From contig VWZX01000869.1 of the NCBI GenBank assembly GCA_013399015.1, positions 799,394 to 863,393 on the forward strand: a stretch of 64,000 nt of DNA. The letters run 5' to 3'. Below, one piece after another: positions 47,601 through 59,290 of this stretch. The stretch comes from Galbula dea. Taxonomy: Eukaryota; Chordata; Aves; Piciformes; Galbulidae. Position 1 is the first letter of the stretch. The number at the start of each line of letters is the position of its first letter. Under the pieces are notes generated by a model. That model had not been told where the DNA came from. It was given only the letters and a program-made list of their open reading frames with translations, and did no database searches. Both the position numbers and the translations under genes were made by a program.

Positions 47601-50600
47601 CCCCTTTTCCCTTTTTGCTCAGCTGCAGTTTATAACTATGATGTTTTTCTTTTAAAGGGAGGTAAATATCTACATTAAGGCATTTTGTCTGGTTTTTTTA
47701 TTGGCAATCTAAATGTAGTTTGGAGTGGCTAATACTCCTGCTCAGACCCACAGCACTGCACCCTCTGGTGTGCATATTAAACAAGAGTATTAGAATTGTT
47801 ATGAGGGTTTTGTTCATTTCATGGTAGATGTTTTTCAGAGATGAGTTTTCATATTCATTCAGAAATTCAAAACCAAAAAGCAGGACTCAAAACATGATGA
47901 TTTGGAATACATAGATCTTACCCTTCAAAAAACTCTCTTTCCGTGCTTCTTGCAGGAGCTCTAGCTATTTCCAGAGCAGGACAACTCAAGGAACTCATTC
48001 ATGATGATTACTTGTCTTCAGAAAGGCTGCAAGTTGCATAGTAGCTGCTGTTTGCAGTCAGCCAACCCGCTGGTGGGTGACAATGAGTGCCCGTTTCCCA
48101 CCAAAGCCATTAGCAACTAAGAACACTCAAATGTTGGGAGCACTGCTTAAAACAAACAGTGAATTTTCGTGCAAGTCTGTGCAGGTTTACCCCAGCACAT
48201 AGTTATGGACTTCATGGGATTTTGCCAGTTGACTCCCATTTGCCTGATTCCAGGAGATTTTGAGCATCTTAGTTTATTTCCTAGAAATTCATTAAAGGCA
48301 TAAACACTTCACCACGTACAGGAAGCACACATAAAATTCAGCAGTTTTCCTGCATTTGATGAAGCACTGTTAAAGTAGGTTGCTTTAGGGTCTCCTCTAA
48401 TTGTTTCTGGGCCTCCAAACTTCTGTTGTAGGTGCTACACATGAAAGTTGTTACCTCCTTGCTAGAACATACAGCCACATTGCCTTCTGAATGCTATACA
48501 GAAGCCCAAGTTAACCTTTACTTAGCAGAAACAGTTCAGAAATGAAGACAACCCAAAACACAGAGGGGTCTCACATAAGAAAGCCTTGCTTCTTCCATTG
48601 CAAGTTATTCTACTTAAGATTCAAGATACCTTTTTTTTTTTTCCTTAATCTTCTCAGAGATACTGCATTGGTCCCTGTGGAGCTCTTTTTTCATAACTGT
48701 GTGTTTTCTGCTCTTCTACATTTAAAGCCAAATTCTGCCACAGACGGCTGAGTTCAGCAACTGACCAGAAAAGCTGCGTGAGAAGATATGAGGATATAAT
48801 GTGGCCTTTGGTCACCTGATAATTTGGTATATTGTCTGTTAATCAATTGGAAGGCAACTGTCACATTCACACAGAAAACTAGGCCTTAATGCCACAATCA
48901 CTTCTACTAGCTCTGATAGGAGGTACATGGGCACAGTAAGGCACTGGGATGATACAGAAAAAATAAAAATGTAAGAATAGCTTAGAGAAAATAAATAGTA
49001 TTACCTGAAGGAACACCAGCCTGCCAGAGAAGTTTAGTAAAGCCTGAAAAATGTTAAAAAAAATTGAGAAAGAAAAAAAAAAGGAAGGTATTTCAATAGA
49101 AAAACAGAAAAATTTCACTAGAGCCCATTTGGAAAACTTAATAACTTTTCTCAGAAGCTTGATATATCCTCTTCTTCCTAGTGAAAAGCCATGCTCCTTT
49201 GCAGAAATCTTCAAGTAAAAAAACTTCTGTTTCTGGGTAGAACATGAATATTTGTGGTACTAACATGGTGGCCTTTCAATTTGTTAAACCAGAAGCAAAG
49301 AACAGGAAGAACTGGGCCAGTCTGGTAGTTGAGAGTCTCTATGGCTTCCAGACCACACAAGGCCTTACTTGTGCTGTTTGCATCAATTTTTACTTTGGGT
49401 AGTTCCAACAAAAACAAAAAATCTGGCTTTTTCTTAGAAGAAGTATGTCCAAGATAAAAGGCTTTTATGACCTACTGCACATCACCTCTCCTGTTTGCTT
49501 GCATTCCCCAAGGCGCTCCAGTATCATTTTCAGCACTTCAGAGATGTATGTAAAGACTATGGGTAGGAAACTGTGGCAGAAAGTCATATTGGCCTGAAGG
49601 GTGGACAAGCAACAGAGTGGGAAATCATAATCCCTTCAGTATGTAGGTGTCCAAATCCTCTCCACTTACAGGTGCCTCCGCTATGCTGCTGATTATGTAA
49701 ATAACAATCCATTTCGCTTCTCAAGAATCTTTCTCTTTGAAGATGGCCAGCTCAGAACTGATAATGTGTTTTCTTCCTTTGACATATGGCTGGTTTCTCC
49801 TAAAATTTCAGCTTTTTTCAGCATGGCTCAGTCTTCTTCAGTGATTGCTGTTGCCCACACCCACTGTTTCCCCTGCCTTGGTGGATAGCCTCGTGGAGCA
49901 AATTTGAAAAAGGGTAGCTGAAACTGATGCCGCGTTAGGAAGCATCTAATTTTCATGTAGCTGAGAAGCAAATGAGCAGCTGTTTCTCATGGTTAATTAA
50001 CAGCACGTGCTTTTCAAAGTCAAGAGCATCTTATAGGCTGAAGTTTCCTCTGGTTTTACAGCACTGTGTGACTCTAAATGGCTCCTGTGGAGCAGCTCCA
50101 GGTTTTTCCCAGGGAAAATATATTCAGACCTGGTGAATAGAAATCACTGCTCATGTAAGGTGATCCAGCTGACCATGGTGTTTTCATTTAAAGTACCTAA
50201 ATGCTGAGTTCCCAGAACCAGTGCCCGAAAATGTGGAAGTGGGTTTGGTAAGTGTTTCTGGAGAAACTGGAATAAACCCAAACTTTCCCTAAAAATATTT
50301 AGTCTTCTTTTCAGCACTGTGGGAGGTTTGGGCTGCTGCTCTGCACATTTTTTAAGCATCTTTCCCTTTGAGACTCCCAGGGCAAAGGCCTCAGGCGCTG
50401 CTATTATCTGTTTCCCTAAGAAGAGCATTTTCCATACCACATTAAAAAAAAAAAAAAGAAAAAGTGGATTGCCAGTGAATGCTATGGTCTCTGTGTGGGC
50501 AAAACTCCTGCTGTCATCACCGAAGAGCTGCACATAGATAAGCATCATGCAATACGCATTCATGAACAGAATAAATCGTGCAGGACCAACGGTGGTTTGG

Positions 50601-50804
50601 AAGATACCCAGCCATGCCAGGTCTGGTGGGCAAGATGAGAACCCGGGTAAAACAGCCGGTGTAGTCAAAACTGAGCCTGAAGTCTTAACTACAAAACTGA
50701 AGTCTAAGAGAAAACATATATTTGAATTCTCTCAGAGGTAATTTTGATATAGGTATACTGAAATGTATAAAATTTTTTTTAAATTATTTTTCCTCTCCCC
50801 ACAG

Positions 50805-50900
50805 TATTTCAAAACAAGCTTTTAGGGTCATTTCACCAGTCATTGCAAAGATGCCGAGAAAGGGCAAAAGGGTGAAAGATGTTGTGCTTGAAACTGAAGG
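50805..50900 (+). other. candidate unassigned exon (96 nt, phase 2-2)
   Basis: A pyrimidine-rich run ending ttcctctccccacag precedes 50805, and GAAGG/gtaaaa follows 50900. The segment is open in one frame and would read a basic peptide containing MPRKGKRVKDVV. Its length is a multiple of three and both junctions are phase 2. The donor is weak beyond GTA. I do not recognise the peptide, and it may be chance. Confidence 0.2.
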
Positions 50901-51691
50901 GTAAAAAACATCCAGCAGCTGAAGACACTTAGATGCAAAGTGTATTTTCCAGGTGTAATGTGGACAGTGTTAGGTAACAGGAGTGAGAACTGTTTCACTC
51001 ACTTGTATCACCCTGCAGAGATCTGACCTGTCCTCAGAAACCGCACAGCATGCCTCTGTGCTTGTATATGCACAGTCTGACATGCTGAGCAGTGAGGGCT
51101 CAGGGGAACATCTGGCTCCCTCTTGACTTTGGGTTCCATGTTCACCATGTTTGCCACTTTCCTTCCACACAGGTGTGGGATGGTGGGGTAGCAGCTCAAA
51201 GGCCATGCGCTGAACACCCAGAACACCACCACGCCTCCCTACCCTTGCATGGCCTCACCTATTCCCAAATTTTGTTTGCATACCTTGGTGGTTTAGCATC
51301 TGTCTTCATAGCACACAACCTAAGTCTGTGTGTCTTCAGAGCAGGCAGCTGCTTTCACAAAAGCTGGATGAAAGTCAGATGGGTTTGACTAAACCCCATG
51401 GAAATCTTAGAGGGTCTTGGCTCTAAAGCCATTTTAAAAAAACCCACCCTTACCTTTCAAGATGTGCTTGGCAGAGTGTTATAAACAAACAAAACCAGTC
51501 TGCCCGTGGGATATTTGCTTTTCCTGTAGGATCTACTAGCTTCTGCGCAGGTGCTACCAGCTGATGCAGAGGAGTGATGAATGTCTGGAGAAAAGGAGAA
51601 GGAAACACGCCAGACTTTTCTCTGAAAAGGCTGAGGTAAGAACATAGAGATGCAGCACACCAAAACCAAACCAAAACAACACAAAATCAAT

Positions 51692-51770
51692 GGAAAAAAG
51701 GAAAGAAAGAAAGCAACAAAGAAAGAAAGAAAGAAAAAAAGAACGAAAAGAGAAAGAAGGAGAGAAAAAG
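51692..51770 (+). repeat. (GAAA)n purine-rich microsatellite
   Basis: About 80 bases of nearly pure A/G with GAAA units. The apparent Lys-rich frame across it is a composition artefact. Confidence 0.9.
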
Positions 51771-54700
51771 TAATTCTACTAGGACAATATAATTTATTTT
51801 ACAATTTACCCTTTTTACTGTCTAGCAGATTTCATGTTTTTATTTCTTTGTTTGGACATTTAATTAGTTTCCCTCAGTGTTTATCTGTGCGGTGAGCTGC
51901 AGTGGCTTTATCTGAGCATGAACTGGTTTCGTTAAATTGCTGAAAGCTGGATACTTTTACTGTACTTTGTACCATTTTTATTTCTGTTTGCTCTAAATTA
52001 ATTAGCATCAGTGTCAAGCTGGAGCAAAGCACATCATTCTTCAGCCACAGTAAGCGTCCACTGGTTTAACTCAGTCAGTACAAGTTCATCTTTGTGTAAC
52101 ATAATAGCAGCCAGAGTGGACCAAACCAAGATCTACTGGGCCCTATACTCTGCCTGATGATCAAAGTGATACAAAGCAGCTACCTTGCGATGGGCATGGT
52201 GAGAGAATAAGTACATGTCATACCCTCCCCTTGTATTTCTGACCCAGTGACTTACTCTCTTTGTGAACACTTTCTTTTGATAGGACTTTTTTACCTATTT
52301 CCCCTGATTTTTCCAAGAATTGTTCACTTAGCCAGTCAACTAGGCACCTGGCAAGGAGGTGTTGCTTGCCCTGCCCCACAGTACATGGGTTGAAAGTTTT
52401 TTTAAAGCAAACAACCTCTCTTTCACCCATACCATTAATGTGCTAGGTTTGAAGGGAGGGAAGGTCCTCTGGTTTTGGTCATTAACAATCCGTCTTCTCC
52501 TCAGGAAAATGTAATTCCAAGAATAAACAGTGTTTTATAAAATTTGTAAAAATTATTTATTTGATTTCTGCCAGCTTCTGCTTAATCATATATTTACTAC
52601 TTGTGGAGCAGATTAAACCCTCCCTCATTTAATAAATGCTGTTTAATATTGTCTTGACTTTTCAACTTGTGCCTTTCCCGCAAGGCTGCAGGTATCCAGC
52701 ACTATATGTATTTATAAACAAAAATGAAGTGGCACACAACTTCATGTGGATGAAGTCTGATCTTTCCTTCAGTAACTAGCCTTAAACCTCTCCAGGGTTT
52801 TGTTTGAGTTGTCTGCGACTCCCAGAAGAGGCATTTGCTGCCTTTCCAGCCAGGTTTGGCAATCTGATCTCACTTATGTGATTAAAATCTACAAGTAGCA
52901 ATTCCAACAGGGAAAGGTGGCTTCTCCCAGCCTGCCTTGAGTGACCTAAGGCTTGTAGCTCTTTGTTTCTGATAATTTCACTGCATAGCAAGCGGGAGGT
53001 ACCTCCTTCTTTTCCCCATTTCCCTCAAGGAGCACAAAAGCCACTTTTGGCCAGAGAGCAACTTGCACCCTGAAAGGGTTTAAGGCAGTGGCACTGTTGG
53101 GACAGAGTCCCCCGACGTTGGCTGAGAGTACAACAGCTCTACTGGGGAAAAAAACACAAAAATGTTGCCTCTTAAATCCAGACTCTTGTCTGCCTCTGAA
53201 CACAGGACTTCCATGCTGCCAAGGAAAGAGGAGCAGGGAGGACAAGGGCTGGGTTGCAGGCAGCTGCTGTTTGCTATTGCACAGCACGATAGACAAACAT
53301 GAGTGGGAATTTCCCTCCCTGTTAACAAACAGGCAGCACTTCTCCTCTGTTGTGCCAAGAGATATTCGTTTTGCATTGCTGTGTCATAAACTTTCAAGAT
53401 CTTAATGTGTTATGTCAGAAAAATGAGCTTTATTTCATACTTCCAGTGTCTGATAGTGGCGAGGAGAAGGGAGGGAGAGCAGAGGAAGAGGCTGCTGTTA
53501 GCAGGAGCTCTGCTAGGGAAAAAAACTGGGACTTTCACTCTCCTGCAAGAGCAAATGAGCACAGAGCTTTTATCACTTGCCAGGGACTGCTACCTTCACT
53601 GTGTCACTGCAGGGACTTGCTTGATGGACCAGGCCAAATGAGGAAAACAGTGGCACGATGGCTGTGGGGAAGACTCAGGGCTCTGCACCTGACCGTGCTA
53701 AGGGCATGTCTAGAAACAAAACAGCCTGGGAGAAAGTGTGAAACTTCTGAGGGTGCTCCCCCTGGGTCCACCAGTGGTCTCACTTGGTCTGTACGCCCTG
53801 GGCCAGTGGCAACCAGCATCGCCCCAACTTTGGAGGGAGCAGCCCTGTTACATCACAGCATTCACACGCTTATGCCATCAAGCAGCCCAGAGAGTGCCAC
53901 GCCCCAACTGTCTCCTGTCCTCCTTCTTTTTATTATTATTTTTTCCAGATAACACTCTGCCCCTCTGCACTCGCAGCTCATGGGAAGAAAAGTAGATTTC
54001 CACAAATATCTCAATAGCTCCAGCTGCTTATCCAACAACAGAATATGGATTTTAAATCTGCTATACATTTATTTATAATAATATATATATGTGACATAAC
54101 TGTGAAAGGAAAAGCAGTTTATTGTCTCTGCTTTTTATTATATGTAATCTCAGCAGGCAATCAAAATGTATTCACTTACCACAGGAACGAGAAAACAATA
54201 TATTTGTACTCTTATCAGACACAGGCATTGATTCAAGGGGGGCCCTGGGGTTACCTCTCCCAGAGCAACCTTCAGATTTGGCACAAACAGTTTATGCATT
54301 GAGCACAGGGCTTTGACACTTCCTGGTCTTTTAAAAAATGCTTTGCTCCTGCTCTCAGGCTCTTAGGTGAGAAACCTTGCTCTGCGGTCTGTCGACAGCC
54401 TGTAGGTGACTATGGGTTTTGTCCCTTGCTTTCCTGCAGCACAGCTTTGTTGGCCTTGCAGGACAAGGGAGCTCTTGTGCAACACCGTTGGATATCTCTT
54501 GTCTTTTGGAAAGAAGCAAGGTCTTTTAGCAGTTCAAAGGTGTGCCTTCTGCCCTCTGTGTTGATTCAACGCCATGGTTGTTATGTGAAAGCTCTTCTGT
54601 GCAAGGCCTCTTTATGACAGGGCTTGTTAAACTTTTGGGCTTGACTTTCAGAGGGCAGCAGGAGAAATGACCTGGCATCATAAGCTGCTGTCCGCATGCT

Positions 54701-54865
54701 GGGGATGTGGGTCCATCCTAAGAAGAACACTGGGGAGGGAGCCTGGCTCCAGTCACCTTCTGAAGCAGGCGAGACACATAAATCCCAGTCTCTGGACACC
54801 TGCTGTGAGGGCAGACACGACCTCTGTGCACCAAGGTTGACCCTGACTGGCTGGCCTCTGTGCAG

Positions 54866-54981
54866 AGATGGGCACCAAGCCCCCAGCAAAGGCACCTCTG
54901 TCCTTGGGCAAATCTCAGGCCTTGAGCACGTGTCCGTCTGCTGTTGGGACTGGCCAGCCCAAGCAAGCCTTTGGCCTGCTG
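54866..54981 (+). other. candidate unassigned exon (116 nt)
   Basis: Flanked by an acceptor-like ggcctctgtgcag and a strong donor-like CTG/gtgagt. It contains an ATG at 54868 and an open frame through to the donor. It lies in the GC-raised zone at 53-55 kb. The peptide is not recognised. An overlapping minus-strand frame (54581-55036) is equally open, which weakens the coding argument. Confidence 0.18.
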
Positions 54982-56112
54982 GTGAGTGTCCATCACCACA
55001 GGACATCAAAGGAGGTGTGGATCTGGAGCTCAACACATTCTTTGGGATGTTTTCCTGTCACCAGCTTGTGACCTAGCCATAAAGCTGCAATCATGCTTTC
55101 AAACAATGCCTTGTTCATGGAATGTATTTCAAAGACAGGCAGATCTGGATGGCAGAATGGGGTCCCATATATGAATTACAGTCTTTACTTTTTTCTTCCA
55201 GAAGTTTTCAAGTGTACTAGTGACAGAAGAGAAAGGGAGGGAGGCAAATTAAAAACTTTTTTATACATTGGGAAGGTAAATGAAGCAAGTGAATGCAAAG
55301 ACAAAGAGATGAAAGTCATATTTTATGGTAAGCATCATGCAATAGCTTCTACTTGGTGATGGGTGTGCAAAATAAGACACCAGAAGCCAATGAAAGAAAC
55401 AGTTGTTAATACTCTGTCTAGAAATGATAGTTAGTATTGTGACTTTCTTTTTTCCCCCCACTGATTAAATAATTTATATCAGAATACTTTTGTAATTTGA
55501 GTCTGTCAGATGGGAGCTCTTTTATATATAAATATATTTTTTTCTTTCCTGCTTTCTAATTAGCAAGGTACAAAACAGAACAGTAATGTATTACACAGGC
55601 AGAGAAGTGACATTGTCTGGAGAGCCTTGCTGTGTCCTGATTCCCAGTGAGGAGCACTGTGATACTGTGATCAGGAAGCCCAGACTCCTCTCCTTTCAGC
55701 AGCTAAAGAGTTAAAGAGATAGATCAAAGAAAAAAAAAGAAGGAAAATATTCCTTTCAGGCTTCAAAACACTGTTGCCACCATGGAGAGGAGTAGTAGAA
55801 AATTAATAAGGTGGTGTTGGAGCAGACGCATGACCTGCAGTATAGTAGAGAGGGCAAGAGTTCAAATATAAATAAATATGTATGGCTGTGCTATGTCTTA
55901 TTAGATAAGAGTGCTGTCTCGTAAGCAGTTTAGGTGCAGCAAAGTGGCATCTGTAGTACTTGCAAGACAAGGAGCTGTACCATAAACAAGCCTCCTGATT
56001 AAGCCTGGGATTTTCTAAGAGGCCAGGAAGAGCCAGGAGTGAGATTCACTATTTCATCTCTCTGGGATGAAGGTATCAGGAGTGGCAGGGGAGAGGAGCT
56101 GAGACTCCTGCA

Positions 56113-56131
56113 GTGATCCTGGCAGGATCAC
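56113..56131. repeat. 19-bp perfect palindrome
   Basis: GTGATCCTG-G-CAGGATCAC: 9-base arms around one base. Confidence 0.8.
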
Positions 56132-57714
56132 CATCATTAGGGAGACAGGACCACTGGGTTTGGCATCCCAAAAGGTTCTCCTTGAACAAAACTCCCATCC
56201 GTTTCAATGGAGAAGTTAAAAAAGCATTCTGTGAGGTGCTCAGTGGGAGGTTACTCTCCTCAGTTTCCATTTCCCTAGGTCAAAACCTCAGGAGACATCC
56301 TGTAACACAACACATGGGTATAGAGGATGCATTTTGGAGTTACTATGTGAGCATTTCAAAGCCAAAGAGCACTTGGGCCAGGTGACAGTGATGGTAACTG
56401 GTGCAGACCCCAGCCTTCCCTGAGATAACCTGGGGAAGCTGAGCCCCATTTGCATCCAGAGCTATTTCAAATAAGTCTAACAGAAATCATTTCACAGTAA
56501 TTTCACTGTCAGAGGCTAGTTTGAAAGTTACATTTGAAAGTGTGTGGATTTATCACAATTAGATTTTCATGATAAACTAATTTTTTTTTTCTGCCTGCTG
56601 CAATCACTTGGAAAAGGACACAAGCATCACTTGAGACTGAAACATTACAAATATAGTCTTAAGAACAAAACATTGAGACAGACAAAATATAGATTATCAT
56701 TCTTCATCAGATACAAATAAGATTTTCCACTTGAGTTCACTTTTCCCTCTATTTTTCAGCCAAATATTTCCTGAATAGTTCCAATGACCCCAAACAAGCA
56801 TTTTTCACAAGATTAATTTCTCTGCTGAAGAAGTTCATTCATCCCAAAGCAAACTCCTGGAAAGCCATGGGCAAGGCTTGTCAACTAATTGGAAAGAGAT
56901 GTAGGCAAAAGACAGAATCGACTCCGTGCAAGTTTCACCCCTCCCCACCATGCCTCCCTTCTCTACTTTCATGGAGGGGGATTGTGACATAGATAAGCCA
57001 CGGGAGTAAAGCTCACATGGTTTGTACATGTCACCAGAACCCCTACAGAAAAACGCAGCTTTATAATATGTACAATTTCGGTTTAGTTTATTATTTATAA
57101 TACCAGGGTACCAACAAAAAAGCTCAGACACTAATGCAAAGTTTTTAATTTCTTAGTGCGTTGACATCACTTACTGTCTTTCTCAATGTATTTTTATTTG
57201 TTTGATCTTCTATAAATTTTTCTCTTTGTTCTTCAGATGGAATAGCAAATCTAGTTCATTCCAAAGACATTCTGCTGCTATAAAGTAACTGAAAGACCTT
57301 TAAAAATTTAGAGTTTTAAGTGTGATATCATGTCCCATAAGAATATTTGTATCATTACAGGACACAGTATCACCTTACTCAGTGGAAATCTGAAATTCCA
57401 CTAATTTATAAAAATATCTATCTCAGCTGTCTGCATCATTTTAATTCAGACAATTTATTGGAGTCGAGGAAATAAATGTTTTGCTCCTGCTCTGATTCAG
57501 CATGTGATTTTGGCTACGCCAACATTTGCAAACCTTTCTTCCTTTCTAACATCCTCATATTGAGGCACCTCCGTTGAAGCTTTTAGTGCACATTTCTGGT
57601 CACAGATTAAGAGTGCTAAATTTGTGGCACTTGCTGACTGCATGTTTTACTTTCACCTTATCTTACCTGTGGCTGGGCCCTTCAATATTTTAAAGTGAAG
57701 CTGATAGTCTTCTT

Positions 57715-58120
57715 TCATAGAATCATAGAATAATTAAGGTTGGAAAAGACCTCTAAGATCATCAAGTCCAGCTGTTAATCTAACACTGCCATGTCTACCA
57801 CTAACCATGTCACTAAAAACCTAATGTACATGTTTTATAAATGCTCCCAGGGATGGGTGACTCAACCACTTCTCAAGGCAGCCTGTTCTAGTGTTTAACA
57901 ACCCTTTCAGTGAAGAAACTTTTCCTAATGGTCAATCTAAACCTCCTCTAGCGCAACCTGAGGCCAATTCCTCTTGTCCACTCACTTGCTACCTGGGAGA
58001 AAACACCAAACTTCACCTTGCTACAACCTCCTTTCGGGTAGTTATAGAGAGCAATAAGGTCACCCTTGAGCCTTCTTTTTCCAGGCTAAAAAACTCCAGT
58101 TTCCTCAGTGACCATCAGGG
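57715..58120 (-). mobile_element. CR1 LINE 3' fragment
   Basis: Reverse-oriented CR1 3' end starting with TCATAGAATCATAGAAT octamers. Family landmarks follow: gttggaaaagacctctaagatcatcaagtcca, the gcagcctgttct block, and aataaggtcacccttgag. 5'-truncated and non-coding. Confidence 0.93.
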
Positions 58121-58570
58121 TAGGAGGCAAGGGCTGCTGGAGGACCAGAGGTATTCATCCAGCATAGGTCCACAGGGTACATCTTGATAGTGATATGTAC
58201 TCTTTGACTTGGATCCCACCTGGGAGCTGGGACATGTGCTCAGAAATGTTGCTGTTCCTCACTATGTATGCCTGGCACCACCTCTTTCTCAGCAGGGGCT
58301 GATGCCATCCCAGCCACACAGCTCTATAGCCTCTTTCTTTGTCACTGGAAGCCCTACCTTTGCCTCCTCCAGACACAGCACTCCCTCTAGCTTGTATTCT
58401 CAGACTATTACGTGTTCTAAAATGAAAAGGCCAGCTATGTAAAGCTTAATGCAGTCATTGCAATGACTGAACAGAACTGTCAACTGACCATAAGAAATTC
58501 AATGAAAATTGAGAAAGATTCAGAGATGCTAAAAAATGATACTGTTATACCCTCCTTTCCTCTTCCTCCC

Positions 58571-58600
58571 TACACACACACACACACACACACGCACACA
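58571..58600 (+). repeat. (AC)n microsatellite
   Basis: About 14 AC units with one CG interruption. Confidence 0.9.
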
Positions 58601-58639
58601 AAGCTAAAGGAAATCAGTGTAGAATCAGTGGCTGGCAAA

Positions 58640-59290
58640 ACAATGGATAATAAAAGATAGCAGAAAACTCTAAAAGGAGTAAGAAACCCCCTGAACTGTT
58701 ATGGGACCATTGCTAGACACAGCTTACAGCATTGCAAGACTTAACATAGAAAGATCAGAAGTGTTGACTAGACACTTTTGTTCTGTATTTGCAATGAAGC
58801 TGGAGGGTGTATCTATCTCGTCTGACATTTCTGTGGGAGCAGAATGCTCATCTCTGCAACAAAGGAAGATCTGAGGCAGCACCTGCTAAAATTAAGCTTT
58901 CCCCAAAACAGCTCTATTAATTTGCACCCAGGAGTTTTAAAGGAAGTGGATAAGGAACTTCTTGAAACACCCTCATTAATAATTCACAGATGTCAGGAGA
59001 ATGAGTTAATTCTTGAGTCTGAAGGTCAGCAAACACTGCTCTAAAGGGAAAAAAAAACCTGCTAGAAAAGGGAAAAAAATTTAATATAGAGAATTACAGA
59101 CTAGCAAGGCTGACAGATCCAGGTAGAGGTTGGAAATAGATTTTTATGGCAACTATAATGAAAGATTTAGAGTCTAAGTATATATCTATATATTTGTATA
59201 AAAAAAAAAGCTAGCCATGAAAGTTGCATAGTAGTAGGTCGAGTACTTTAACAAGGCTTTGGATGGGAGGTTTCATAAACTCATATTATT
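58640..59290 (+). mobile_element. ancient, degraded CR1-like LINE ORF2 fragment
   Basis: Weak but ordered similarity to the CR1 ORF2 region before and into the reverse transcriptase. There is an AGCAGAAAACTCTAAAAGG block (compare the CR1 NSKR motif), then ATGGGACCATTGCTAGA (reads MGPLLD, about 58700), then CAGGAGTTTTAAAGGAAGTGG (about 58929), then GAGAATTACAGACTAGCAAGGCTGAC (about 59089) and a degenerate FNKAFD-like motif (about 59245). It is plus-oriented, older than the neighbouring CR1 and multiply interrupted. Identification is by landmark order only. Confidence 0.55.

Larger units (their letters stand above)
39063..57714. other. intergenic, largely unique DNA
   Basis: No transposon family recognised over about 18.6 kb apart from simple repeats at 41589-41620 and 51692-51770. 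G+C rises at about 53.0-55.1 kb. Two open segments with splice-like flanks are listed separately. No open frame resembles a known protein. Confidence 0.45.

Noticed and set aside
51650..51895. Lys/Arg-rich open frame
   Set aside because: Product of the GAAA microsatellite.
53350..53952. 200-codon open frame in intergenic DNA
   Set aside because: It starts at a TTG, not an ATG, has no recognisable domain, overlaps open frames in other phases and lies in a GC-raised zone where long frames arise by chance.
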